Assembly: GCA_050012155.1 (NCBI GenBank)
Contig: JBEKHS010000004.1
Coordinates: 124,001-188,000 of the forward strand
Reading direction: 5' to 3'
Origin: Sulfotelmatobacter sp050012155
GTDB lineage: Bacteria; Acidobacteriota; Terriglobia; Terriglobales; Acidobacteriaceae
DNA length: 64,000 nt
Made by a program: the position numbers and the translations under genes. The first letter of the stretch is position 1. Each line of letters starts with the position of its first letter. Below are positions 16,903 to 25,942 of the stretch, piece by piece. A model generated the notes under the pieces. It saw only the letters and a list, made by a program, of their open reading frames with translations. It did no database searches and was not told where the DNA came from.

Positions 16903-18612
16903 ATGCGAGTCTATGACGCGATTGTAAAGGTGCTGGAAAGCGTGGGCGTCGATGTCGGCTTCGGCGGAGCCGGCGAAAATGCAGCATTTATGATGCTGGC
17001 GCTCAAGCATTCGAAGATCAAACCCATCATCGTGCGCAACGAGCAAGCCGCCTCGTTTATGGCGTGCGGCTATGCGATCTACTCGGGACGGCTCGGTTTC
17101 TGTTGGGCAACCGCAGGCCCCGGAGCTTTCAATCTTTTTTCTGGTCTGGCAGTTGCGATGTCGGACTCCTATCCCGTTATCGCAATTTCTGGAATGTCTT
17201 CGCTCGATTGGGATGGCAAAGGTGCACTCAACGAAACCTCGGGCCTTAGCCGCACGCCAGATGCGAAAAAAATGTTCACGGCGACCACTAAAGGTTCCTG
17301 GCTGCTCGACGACGCTGCTAAGACTTGTGACGTGATGGAGGAAGCAATCAACCTGGCCTTCGAGGGGCGGCCGGGACCGGTTCACATCCATGTTCCGGAG
17401 AATCTGACGAAGCATGGAGTGTCGGTCGACAACTACCGCGACATCAAGCTGAACATCCGGCCGGTGTTGCCGGACGACCGCCAGATCGCAAGCGCCGCGG
17501 AGCTTCTAAGCAATGCCATCCGGCAAAAGAAAAAGGTGCTGGGTCTGTTCGGATACGGGGCCGTCCGCAGCAATGCCAACGCGGAGATGCGGGCGTTTGT
17601 CGAAAGGTTCCAGATTCCATTCGTCACGACGCTCGACGGCAAAGGGATCATCGCAGAAGACCACCCGTTGGGATTAGGGGTCTTAGCCGACAGTGGCCAC
17701 GCCAGCGCCGCCAAGGCGTTCCTACAGGCTGATGTAGTTCTGGCAGTAGGCAACTCGTTTGCCCAACACGCGACCTACGACTTCTTACCCGATTTATTCA
17801 AGAACAAGAGCCTGATACATATCAACATCTCGGACACCGAGATTAATAAGGTGTATCCAGCGGCTTGCGGCATCGTTTCCGACGCCAAGCCAGCGATCGT
17901 GTCCCTGACGAAAGAGCTCGCCAGTTCGGTGGGTGCGGTCGATCCGGTTCAGGTGGAGAAAGATCGGCATCTCACCTCGCCCATTCTCAATCTCGAGCCA
18001 AATCATATCCATCCGGGAGAGATGGCGCGATCACTCTCAAACTTGCTTCCCCAGAACAGCATCGTGCTGGCGGATGCGGGCGCGCACCTGGCATGGTTGA
18101 GCTATTACCTCGTGCTTTCGGACGGCCAGCATTACCACAAGCCGGGGAGCTTTGGCCCCATGGCATGGGCAGTCAACGGCGCCCTGGGTACTAAATGCGC
18201 ATTTCCTGATCGCACGGTGGTCGTCGGTTGCGGAGATGGTGGGTACCTGCTCTCCGGCTTCGAACTTCTCACGGCTGTTCAACACAACATTGCCGTGATC
18301 TGGATCATCTTCGACGACAGCGAGTTCAAGCTTATCAAGATGTTTCAGATCAGCGCATGCGGCGAGTATGCCCTGGTGGATTTCACGAATCCAGATTACG
18401 TCGCATACGCCAAGGCCTGTGGCGCACAAGGCTATCGAGTCGATAGTGTCGAACAATTCGAGTCGGCGTTTAAAGAGGCGCTGGCGTCAGGCAAGCCGGC
18501 GCTGATTGACGCTCATATTACGCGGCTCGCGATGCCCCACTACAGCCCAAACCCAGCCGGTGTGATGGCAGTCATTGAGGAGGATTTAGCCAAGGTTCTG
18601 AAAGGCTCCTGA
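16903..18612 (+). CDS. Thiamine-diphosphate-dependent lyase/decarboxylase (acetolactate-synthase fold)
   Basis: The ATG at 16903 (GAGG eight bases upstream) gives 569 residues; a GTG at 16894 overlaps that Shine-Dalgarno and is less likely. The three ThDP-enzyme domains are present: N-terminal Pyr domain with catalytic Glu47 in VRNEQAA, a central domain (about 190-320), and the C-terminal PP domain with GDGG (Asp445). The usual Asn-Asn closing the ThDP motif about 27 residues later is replaced by Asp471-Asp472. It belongs to the broad acetolactate synthase / benzoylformate decarboxylase / 2-hydroxyacyl-CoA lyase superfamily. First in an operon with an alpha-dioxygenase-like protein, so cleavage of a 2-hydroxy-acyl compound is a plausible but unproven role. 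Confidence 0.82.
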   Translation: MRVYDAIVKVLESVGVDVGFGGAGENAAFMMLALKHSKIKPIIVRNEQAASFMACGYAIYSGRLGFCWATAGPGAFNLFSGLAVAMSDSYPVIAISGMSSLDWDGKGALNETSGLSRTPDAKKMFTATTKGSWLLDDAAKTCDVMEEAINLAFEGRPGPVHIHVPENLTKHGVSVDNYRDIKLNIRPVLPDDRQIASAAELLSNAIRQKKKVLGLFGYGAVRSNANAEMRAFVERFQIPFVTTLDGKGIIAEDHPLGLGVLADSGHASAAKAFLQADVVLAVGNSFAQHATYDFLPDLFKNKSLIHINISDTEINKVYPAACGIVSDAKPAIVSLTKELASSVGAVDPVQVEKDRHLTSPILNLEPNHIHPGEMARSLSNLLPQNSIVLADAGAHLAWLSYYLVLSDGQHYHKPGSFGPMAWAVNGALGTKCAFPDRTVVVGCGDGGYLLSGFELLTAVQHNIAVIWIIFDDSEFKLIKMFQISACGEYALVDFTNPDYVAYAKACGAQGYRVDSVEQFESAFKEALASGKPALIDAHITRLAMPHYSPNPAGVMAVIEEDLAKVLKGS

Positions 18613-18672
18613 TTTTGTTTTGCTGTCGGTGTAGCAGGCATAGCGTTTCACCGGAACCGGCGGGGAGAGATT

Positions 18673-19974
18673 ATGGGGACTCATATCGGCTTCGAGGAAA
18701 TGAGTAAGTATCCGTTCTTCGAAGCTCTCTTTAAGCGGAGATCGCGGCGTATCAGCATGGGACTTAAGTCGATCCCCGCGGGTAGTAACAGCTTCACGTC
18801 AAACGCTCCGCCTCAACCTCTCAGCGCGCTCGAAGAGGCGGTGCTCATCTCCGCGGTTGGGATGACTGGGATTACTTTCCCCGATCGCCCTTTTCAAAGC
18901 CCGACGGGGGAAAACATTCTGGGCACGCCCAATATTAATTTTCCCGGCCGCGCTGCTGGCAGCACTGACAACGCGCAGGGAACCCACTTCTTTCTGATCA
19001 ACGACACTGGCGCTTATCTGCTGAAGCGCGTGGAGCCGGCAGATCCTAACGAGCCTGTAACTCCCGATGCGCTCGTGGCTCGCGCCGAACAATCCAAAGT
19101 GAAGATCTTGGACAAACGCCCGGACTTTCCGCGCGAGTTTCCTTATTACCTTGATTCAAACCGGTTTCTCTCGAATCTTCCCGGCTCGACCATCCTTTTT
19201 CCAGTCGTCGATATGACTCGGCAATACATTAACGCCCTGATGTATCTGCTGACGGAACCGGATGGTCATCGTCCGCTCATTTTGGACGACCGCAATTTTT
19301 ATTGGCCGGCTGGCGGGCTCAAGTGGATGCGCAATGGTTTTATGAATAAGAAGATCAAGTTGTCGCTGGGTTACCTGTACACCATGCGCACACAGATTGA
19401 GGCGGAGTTGCTATTGCAAAATCTTATGTTGATGCTGCAGGCCATGGGGCTGGGAGGCTGGATCCACTCATCGGTTTCGCCGATGTACTTACTGCCTGCG
19501 CTCGGATTCCAATATGTAACGCCGCACTATCGCGGCCTCGACTTCTTCCGCTGGGGAACGTTTTCAAGCGTGCCGCGAGTGCAGCCCATCGGTCTTCCGC
19601 CGCACATTCAGTGCATGTGCCCTCCATTCTACAAATCGATGGCCGACGCCGTTCAAACGGTGGTCGACGACAAGTACAAGGCGGGCGGGCCGTACGGCGA
19701 CGCGGCCTATTTCAGCCGAATCTTTCAGGGCGACCGGGGCGAGCATTATCTCAGCGAGGTTCCGCATTACGACAGTCAAGTGATCGATTGTGTCAAAGAC
19801 ATCTGTACGTATATCTACGAGCGGCACCAGCGCTTTCCCGCTCACTGCGATGCAATTTACGCGCCCGGCGTGTGGCTGCAGGCGCACCACCTCGATTTGC
19901 AGTACTACGACGCCCTATTCAAAAACGGATATACGGAGACGCAGCGGGAGCATCAGCAGCGATGGCACGCTTAG
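18673..19974 (+). CDS. Nitroreductase-like protein, unknown substrate
   Basis: The product has 433 residues and no signal peptide; GGGGAGAG precedes the ATG. The N-terminus (FEALFKRRSRRISMG, residues 16-30) resembles the FMN-binding RRSxR motif of nitroreductases, followed by PLSALEEAVLISAVG. Near residue 250, LLLQNLMLMLQAMGLGGW resembles the second nitroreductase block. It is about twice the usual nitroreductase length, with a large insertion (about 60-230) and a C-terminal extension containing CMCPPFYKSM and several His/Tyr residues. It may be an FMN-dependent dehydrogenase or reductase acting on an intermediate of this operon. The assignment is moderate. Confidence 0.5.
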   Translation: MGTHIGFEEMSKYPFFEALFKRRSRRISMGLKSIPAGSNSFTSNAPPQPLSALEEAVLISAVGMTGITFPDRPFQSPTGENILGTPNINFPGRAAGSTDNAQGTHFFLINDTGAYLLKRVEPADPNEPVTPDALVARAEQSKVKILDKRPDFPREFPYYLDSNRFLSNLPGSTILFPVVDMTRQYINALMYLLTEPDGHRPLILDDRNFYWPAGGLKWMRNGFMNKKIKLSLGYLYTMRTQIEAELLLQNLMLMLQAMGLGGWIHSSVSPMYLLPALGFQYVTPHYRGLDFFRWGTFSSVPRVQPIGLPPHIQCMCPPFYKSMADAVQTVVDDKYKAGGPYGDAAYFSRIFQGDRGEHYLSEVPHYDSQVIDCVKDICTYIYERHQRFPAHCDAIYAPGVWLQAHHLDLQYYDALFKNGYTETQREHQQRWHA

Positions 19975-20013
19975 TGTGACACGAACGCGAAGGAAGAATG
20001 GGAGCAAGGCGTT

Positions 20014-22614
20014 ATGAATATTTCTGACAATTTTCCCGGTCAGTCTCGCGCGAGGTTCTGGTTTGTTTTTTGGCTGTTTCTCTTTTTGATGGTCCTGGCT
20101 CACGGTGCTGCCGAATTGCAGGGATGGCTTGACGCCAACCAACCCCCGGGCCTTCCTACGCATACGGTTCTTTACTATCGCGTGATCTTCACGATCTGGG
20201 CGGCCATTGTTCTTCTAACACCGGCGCTGTGCTTCCACGTTTTCTCGCTTGCGGATGCCCCCAATAGTTTTTGGCGCGCATTCTGGACTTTCGCCTATCT
20301 CGCTTTTCTGGCTCATCTCTATTGGACGATCGTTGGAATGTTCCACCTCAATTGGGTGGAAATCTTCCACAGCCAACAGGGAGTGGCTATTAATAAGGAG
20401 ATGGCTGTCGACCACCCGGGTCCGGATCTTTTCCTGGCAGTGTGGTGGGGATTGGATGTTTTGCTGGCATGGGTGGTAGCGGATCATAAATGGGTAAGAG
20501 TGCAGCGCGGTGCAGTGCACTTACTCGTCTTCGTTATGTTCTTCGCCGGATTTACCCTGGCCAGCAAAGCCAGCATGATTGCGCATCTTCTCGGCATCGT
20601 CATGTTTGTCGCGGTGGTCGCGTGCTTCCTGGTGTCGGCGATCGTCAGCGAGCCCGATCCCAAATCTTTGGGAGCCGTATTGAATGTCGCGGGGTTTCAG
20701 TTCCTGAACAAGTTCGTGGTCTGGCACAAATTGCCGACTTTCCTGGCCCTGGCCAACCTTAGCGCGTTGCGCCAAGTGCTGCGCGCGAAGAACCTGCACA
20801 ACACCAGCGACATTCCCGTGACTGAACCGAAGGGCCTGCGGCCGACGGTGGCCTTTTGCTCTGCGTTTCTAACTGAGCGAGAGGAAGACGGGCAATACAA
20901 CGACCTGTCGAAGCCGACGATGGGCAACGCCAGCATGAACCCGAACGATCCGTTCGACAATACGGATTACACCCTCAGCAATCCCAGCGCGCGCTTTGGA
21001 CGAAACATTCCCCTGAGTGAAGTCGATCCCACGCGCGATGCCGCGATCCTGGAGCCCAGTCCGCGCCTGGTCAGCAACCGCCTCCTGGGACGTCCAATCA
21101 ACAGCGATGGGACCGATGGTTTTACTCCGGCTGGCATTCTCAACTTGCTGGCCGCGGCCTGGATCCAATTTCAGACGCACGATTGGTTTAACCATGGTTC
21201 GCCACGGCCGATTAACGACGATCCCTTCGATGTTCCGTTGCCTGCGGGCGACACCTGGCCGAAGGAGAAAATGCTGGTGCGCCGCACACGTCCCGATCCC
21301 ACGCGCCGGTTTAATGATGGCTCGGGGCCCGTCACCTACACCAATGCCGAAACGCACTGGTGGGATAGTTCGCAGATTTACGGAGACAGTCCGGTATCAG
21401 GCGCGAAATACCGCTGCGGAACAGAAGGAAAATTAAGAATTGATCCGAAAACAAAACTGATTCCTCTGGATCCAACCGGAGTGGAAATTACGGGGCTGAC
21501 CCAAAACTGGTGGCTGGGACTTAGCGTGCTCCATAACCTCTTTACTCTCGAACACAATGCCATCTGCGACCACCTTTTGGAGGCATTTCCCGAGTGGAGG
21601 CAGCACGAAAACTGCGACGACGAAGTGTTCCGCGCGGCCCGTCTCGTCAACAGCGCCTTAATGGCCAAGATCCATACTGTCGACTGGACAACTGCCATCC
21701 TCACTCATCCCGCGCTCCAGATCGGAATGAATGCCAACTGGTCGGGTCTTGCCGGAGCTGCCTTTAAGAAGACCTTTGGACGCATCAGCGCCAGCGAAGA
21801 AATCAGCGGCATTCCGGGCTCCGCGACCAACCAGGACGGTGCGGACTATTGTTTGACGGAAGAGTTCGTCGCCGTCTACCGCCTGCACCCGCTTCTTCCC
21901 AATTCTATTCAGGTTTTTTTCGCGGGCGACGGGAGGAAAGGCAGGGTGTTGAAATTTATCTCGGATGACCCGAACGATCCGAACGTGATCGTCGGTCCAG
22001 ACGCCATGAGGAATGCGCTGGGCAACGATGGAACCACATTCCTGGATTTGCTTTATAGCTTCGGAATGCAGAATCCCGGCGCGGTCACGTTGCGTAATTA
22101 TCCGAACTGGATGCGCCGCATGAATCGGCGCAACGGCGCGAAAATGGAAGAACTCATCGACCTGGCTACCATCGATATCCTGCGCGACCGTGAGCGCGGC
22201 GTGCCGAGGTATAACCGCTTTCGCGAACTGTTTCACATGCCGCGGGTCAACTCGTTTGAAGAGATGACAGATGATCCAGAACTTGCCAGCGTGTTGCGCG
22301 AGGTCTATGGCCATCCCGACAAGGTGGATCTTATGGTTGGAATGTATGCTGAGAAACCGCCGGCGGGATTCGGCTTCAGCGACACTGCCTTCCGTGTTTT
22401 CATTCTCATGGCATCGCGCCGATTCCGAAGCGATCGCTTTTTTACCCTGGATTTTACGCCCGCGGTCTACACGCAGCCGGGAATGGACTGGATCAACGAT
22501 AACAACATGACTACTGTCTTGCTGCGGCACTTTCCGGAACTTGCGCCCGTGCTGATGCGGACCAAGAATGCTTTCGCGCCGTGGAGTCTGGTGGAGAGTT
22601 CCCCGGCAAAGTAG
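20014..22614 (+). CDS. Membrane-anchored haem peroxidase of the alpha-dioxygenase / cyclooxygenase type
   Basis: This 866-residue protein fuses about six N-terminal membrane helices (within residues 10-215) to an animal-haem-peroxidase domain (about 270-860). The domain carries WIQFQTHDWFNH with distal His389, the helix KIHTVDWT, and VYRLHPLLP with Tyr622 and His625, matching the radical tyrosine and proximal haem ligand of plant alpha-dioxygenases and linoleate diol synthases. Such enzymes add oxygen to the alpha carbon of free fatty acids, giving 2-hydroperoxides that become 2-hydroxy acids or aldehydes one carbon shorter. Known plant and bacterial versions, as I recall them, lack this membrane domain. 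The next gene encodes a membrane lipase, a likely source of substrate. Confidence 0.85.
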   Translation: MNISDNFPGQSRARFWFVFWLFLFLMVLAHGAAELQGWLDANQPPGLPTHTVLYYRVIFTIWAAIVLLTPALCFHVFSLADAPNSFWRAFWTFAYLAFLAHLYWTIVGMFHLNWVEIFHSQQGVAINKEMAVDHPGPDLFLAVWWGLDVLLAWVVADHKWVRVQRGAVHLLVFVMFFAGFTLASKASMIAHLLGIVMFVAVVACFLVSAIVSEPDPKSLGAVLNVAGFQFLNKFVVWHKLPTFLALANLSALRQVLRAKNLHNTSDIPVTEPKGLRPTVAFCSAFLTEREEDGQYNDLSKPTMGNASMNPNDPFDNTDYTLSNPSARFGRNIPLSEVDPTRDAAILEPSPRLVSNRLLGRPINSDGTDGFTPAGILNLLAAAWIQFQTHDWFNHGSPRPINDDPFDVPLPAGDTWPKEKMLVRRTRPDPTRRFNDGSGPVTYTNAETHWWDSSQIYGDSPVSGAKYRCGTEGKLRIDPKTKLIPLDPTGVEITGLTQNWWLGLSVLHNLFTLEHNAICDHLLEAFPEWRQHENCDDEVFRAARLVNSALMAKIHTVDWTTAILTHPALQIGMNANWSGLAGAAFKKTFGRISASEEISGIPGSATNQDGADYCLTEEFVAVYRLHPLLPNSIQVFFAGDGRKGRVLKFISDDPNDPNVIVGPDAMRNALGNDGTTFLDLLYSFGMQNPGAVTLRNYPNWMRRMNRRNGAKMEELIDLATIDILRDRERGVPRYNRFRELFHMPRVNSFEEMTDDPELASVLREVYGHPDKVDLMVGMYAEKPPAGFGFSDTAFRVFILMASRRFRSDRFFTLDFTPAVYTQPGMDWINDNNMTTVLLRHFPELAPVLMRTKNAFAPWSLVESSPAK

Positions 22615-22648
22615 GGGTCTCTGGAAGAGATGTCGGAGCAAACTTGTT

Positions 22649-25027
22649 ATGAGCTGGAAGCAGATAGGTCGACTACTTCGCACGGTATTTCTGCTACGCG
22701 TGCCGTTGATCACGCTCTTCGTGCTCGCTGGGATGGGACCCTTTGCCCTTAGACAGGGCGAACAACTTCTTGGCAATCTTTTCGACCTGAGAGTAGTCGA
22801 TCCAAGATTTCTGGACGCCACCGGCAATCCGAGCGTCATCGTAAAGCTGTCGGCGTTGTATCTCTTCGCCGCTTCCTTCGCCGCGTTCATGCTTGCCTGG
22901 ACGGCAGTTTCAGTGATCAATCTTGTCGTCCATTACGGGCGGATTCGCTTCGCTGATCCCGACCTTCACCTCGACCAAAAAAGACCAGCTGCAACTTTTC
23001 TATTCGGTTTCTGCTGTGCTCTTGTGCTTGTGATTTGCACGATGTTGCAGACTCCCATCCACTGGCTCCCGCGCTATGGCATGCCGCTGCTGGGTTTACT
23101 AGTTTCCCTGATAGTAGTTGTAGCGGCAAAGGCGGTACAACTTGTCTTGACCGATCCGAAGACCACGCCGCACCCGCCGCCTTACCTTGTGTTTCCGGCG
23201 TACCTGTTCAAACCGCTTGAGCGCGGTTTTGACACGCTTTACTGTTGGCATTCCGAAAGCTTGAAGAGGCTTAAGGGCCACCTCAACAGCCTTGTCCAAT
23301 GGCCGCTGGAAATTTTGCGGGGCGCGGGACAAGGTTATCTGGTGGATTGCGAAGCTCCGGCCGGCCAACTTACGTTGCGGTCAGGTCATGTGTTTGCCAT
23401 CGCGATGTCGCTGATGGCGTTCGCACTTTATATCATCATCGGCTATCTCAAGGGGAGAATCGACGAAAAACCCGCAAAAGTTCCAGCCTTAGCGTTTTTT
23501 CTTCTGTTCTTGATTGTTGCCTGCTGGTTTCTAGGAGAACTCAGTTTCTTCTTCGATCGCTATCGAGTTCCCTTGCTCGCCAGTCTTGCCGTGTTGAGTC
23601 TCGCCACAACCTACGCTCCCGAGTCCGATCATTTTTATCGAGTCCAGGCAGGTTCAAAACTGCCGCCTTTGCTGCGGCCTTCTGCGTTGGTAAAAGACCG
23701 CGCAGGGCCGGGTCATAAACGCCTGATTCTCGTCGCCACGGCTGGTGGAGGCATTCAGGCCGCAGCGTGGACGGCGAGAGTGCTGCACGGCCTGGAAAAG
23801 GTATGTGCGCACCAGACCAAGCCTGAGAACAAATGTGATTTGCGGGACTCCATCGTCGTGATCAGTGGAGTTTCGGGCGGATCGCTCGGCGCCATGGCTT
23901 ACGCACGCTCCTTCGCGCCCAATCTAAATCCGGTTTCGCCTGACTCCGTGGTCGCCAATGCAGAAGCCTCGGCCATCGATGAAGTCGCCTGGGGATGGAC
24001 TGTTCCAGATGTGTTTCGCGCTGTTTCGCCGTGGTTCCGCAGTCAATACATCGATCGTGGCTGGGCATTAGAACAAAAGTGGAGCGCCATTCACCAATTG
24101 CGTTACGACAAAACCCAAGCCGCCCTTCTACCGGCCAAACGAACGAAAGATGTGCTGCTTAGCGATTGGGCACCCCAGCAGGGAATACCCATGCCCGCTC
24201 TATTGCTGAACGCTACCATCGTTGAGCTGGGAAAGCCGTTGGTGTTTTCGACCACCGACTTTCCCCGGGGGAATGATCGGCGTGGGTTGGTTAACTTTTA
24301 CGATCTGTTTCAAGGCCATGAACATACTTATGACATTCGCGTTAACACGGCGGCGCGTCTCTCGGCCTCATTTCCCTACGTTTCGCCCGCGGCCCGGTCG
24401 AACATCGAGAACCCTCCGGTGCCCGATTACCACATCGTGGACGGCGGCTACTACGATAACTATGGAGTGGTCGCCTTGCTCGCCTGGCTGGAGAGTGCCA
24501 TTGAGGAGGCTGGCGACTCGCAGAAGGATGTACACGATGATCTAGCCGATGTATTGGTCCTTGGGATCAGACCTTTCCCTCCGCCGGGTGACTCGAAGCC
24601 AGACAAAACTCACGGGTGGGGATTCCAGCCCGTCGCTCCCATTAACGGACTGCTCGATGTGCGCGATACCGGACAGATGGCACGCGACGATAACGCACTT
24701 GCCCTTTTCACGGAATACTATCGGACTCGCGGCATCAAGGTATGGCGAGCCGATTTCGTTTACCCATCAAGCTTCGACGCGCAAATTTTTAAGAATCGAG
24801 AAGATTATCAGGGCTGTCTTGAAGCGCCGCTTTCCTGGAAGTTAAGTCGCAACCAGGTGGGTTGTATCGAAGCGGGTTGGAGGCAGTTTCGTCTCGCGGA
24901 TAAGAGCCGCCATGAAGTCAATTGTGTTTTGGACTATCTAAACGGGAAACCGACTCCCGACGCCAGTCTCGGGAAGCCAGAGAGCGGAACTGTCTTTTGC
25001 AACCCAGGCGATGCGCCGTCACAGTGA
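22649..25027 (+). CDS. Integral-membrane patatin-like phospholipase
   Basis: The ATG at 22649 (GGAG upstream) gives 792 residues; the frame opens earlier, but upstream sequence overlaps the peroxidase gene. The N-terminal 330 residues hold about six membrane helices. The C-terminal half is a patatin domain: oxyanion motif TAGGGIQAAAW, nucleophile Ser409 in GVSGG, and catalytic Asp598 in VDGGYYDNYG. Patatins release fatty acids from lipids through a Ser-Asp dyad. Placed 34 bases after the alpha-dioxygenase-like gene, it probably supplies free fatty acids at the inner membrane. Confidence 0.85.
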   Translation: MSWKQIGRLLRTVFLLRVPLITLFVLAGMGPFALRQGEQLLGNLFDLRVVDPRFLDATGNPSVIVKLSALYLFAASFAAFMLAWTAVSVINLVVHYGRIRFADPDLHLDQKRPAATFLFGFCCALVLVICTMLQTPIHWLPRYGMPLLGLLVSLIVVVAAKAVQLVLTDPKTTPHPPPYLVFPAYLFKPLERGFDTLYCWHSESLKRLKGHLNSLVQWPLEILRGAGQGYLVDCEAPAGQLTLRSGHVFAIAMSLMAFALYIIIGYLKGRIDEKPAKVPALAFFLLFLIVACWFLGELSFFFDRYRVPLLASLAVLSLATTYAPESDHFYRVQAGSKLPPLLRPSALVKDRAGPGHKRLILVATAGGGIQAAAWTARVLHGLEKVCAHQTKPENKCDLRDSIVVISGVSGGSLGAMAYARSFAPNLNPVSPDSVVANAEASAIDEVAWGWTVPDVFRAVSPWFRSQYIDRGWALEQKWSAIHQLRYDKTQAALLPAKRTKDVLLSDWAPQQGIPMPALLLNATIVELGKPLVFSTTDFPRGNDRRGLVNFYDLFQGHEHTYDIRVNTAARLSASFPYVSPAARSNIENPPVPDYHIVDGGYYDNYGVVALLAWLESAIEEAGDSQKDVHDDLADVLVLGIRPFPPPGDSKPDKTHGWGFQPVAPINGLLDVRDTGQMARDDNALALFTEYYRTRGIKVWRADFVYPSSFDAQIFKNREDYQGCLEAPLSWKLSRNQVGCIEAGWRQFRLADKSRHEVNCVLDYLNGKPTPDASLGKPESGTVFCNPGDAPSQ

Positions 25028-25037
25028 GGAGTCCGAT

Positions 25038-25922
25038 ATGCCGGATCAAGTGAGGCAAACAACGAACGACAAACACACTCCTCCCGACCTACACCTGTCA
25101 ACCGGAAGGCTTGCAACCGGATTGCTCGCCGTCGCAATGGCGGCCGCGGGGCTGATTTTCGGATTCCAACTAAAAAGCGACTACCCTTTCGAACACAACT
25201 TCCACGATAAAATCAACAGCCCCATCCTCGCGCTTGAACTTTCAACCAGTGCGGACGATTTGAAAGAGGTCCTGCATACGGAGAATCCGGGACAGTCGAA
25301 TTCAGATCCTTCCGTCTGTAAAGCTATCGCCTGCCTGCGAGCGAACACATTCGAAGACTTTGTCTTCATCCCTCTGTACACGTCTTTTCTGGGGGCATTT
25401 GCCTGGTTGTTCGCACTTGGAACCAGCAGAGGCGATGTTCTTCGCCGCCGGGCAATCGTAACCATCGTGATTTTGGTTGCGGCCTTTGATTGCGCGGAGA
25501 ACATTGGAATTCTGCGTGCGCTCGGCGCCTCCAGCATCAGCCCCTCGACCGCGCAGGCGATTTGTTGGCCCTCGCGGTGCAAGTGGGCCTTGTTTGCCGT
25601 TGCGCTCTTGCTTACGGGCTGGATCCTGGTGCGCTCATCAAGCCTTCTCTACTCGCTCCCGACAAAGCGTCTGCTGGCGCTGACGTACGGCGCTGCCGGC
25701 ATTCTCTTATTAATCGGGCTGAAGAGACCGCAGGTCGTTGAACTGGCAACCAGCGTGTTCGCGCTTCTGACCATCATCAACATCGTTGGTCTGCTAGGTC
25801 CGTATGTCGAAAAAACGCTCCTAAAACCCCGGACTCCCGCGTATGTTCCCGATTTTTGTGATCGCAAAGCGCGGAAAGAGGCCGATGTTGCGGTTTACCC
25901 AAGAACGAGCTCCGACATATAG
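25038..25922 (+). CDS. Multi-pass membrane protein of unknown function
   Basis: The ATG at 25038 is preceded by GAGGAG that overlaps the stop of the patatin gene, so translation is coupled; the frame also opens at 25011. The 294-residue product has about five to six hydrophobic helices (one at 35-55, others around 115-135, 145-165, 195-215, 225-240 and 250-275) and an extracytoplasmic-looking loop with Cys-containing VCKAIACLRAN. I recognise no family. Position as last gene of the operon suggests a membrane partner for the peroxidase or patatin. Confidence 0.75.
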   Translation: MPDQVRQTTNDKHTPPDLHLSTGRLATGLLAVAMAAAGLIFGFQLKSDYPFEHNFHDKINSPILALELSTSADDLKEVLHTENPGQSNSDPSVCKAIACLRANTFEDFVFIPLYTSFLGAFAWLFALGTSRGDVLRRRAIVTIVILVAAFDCAENIGILRALGASSISPSTAQAICWPSRCKWALFAVALLLTGWILVRSSSLLYSLPTKRLLALTYGAAGILLLIGLKRPQVVELATSVFALLTIINIVGLLGPYVEKTLLKPRTPAYVPDFCDRKARKEADVAVYPRTSSDI

Positions 25923-25942
25923 AGATTTCCGTATGCACCGCT

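Noticed and set aside
16822..16926. 34-codon open frame MNESALASAG... before the ThDP enzyme gene
   Set aside because: No ribosome-binding site, overlaps the enzyme start, and shows no similarity I can name.
21658..22920. 420-codon minus-strand open frame
   Set aside because: It is antisense to the peroxidase and patatin genes, with no recognisable family.
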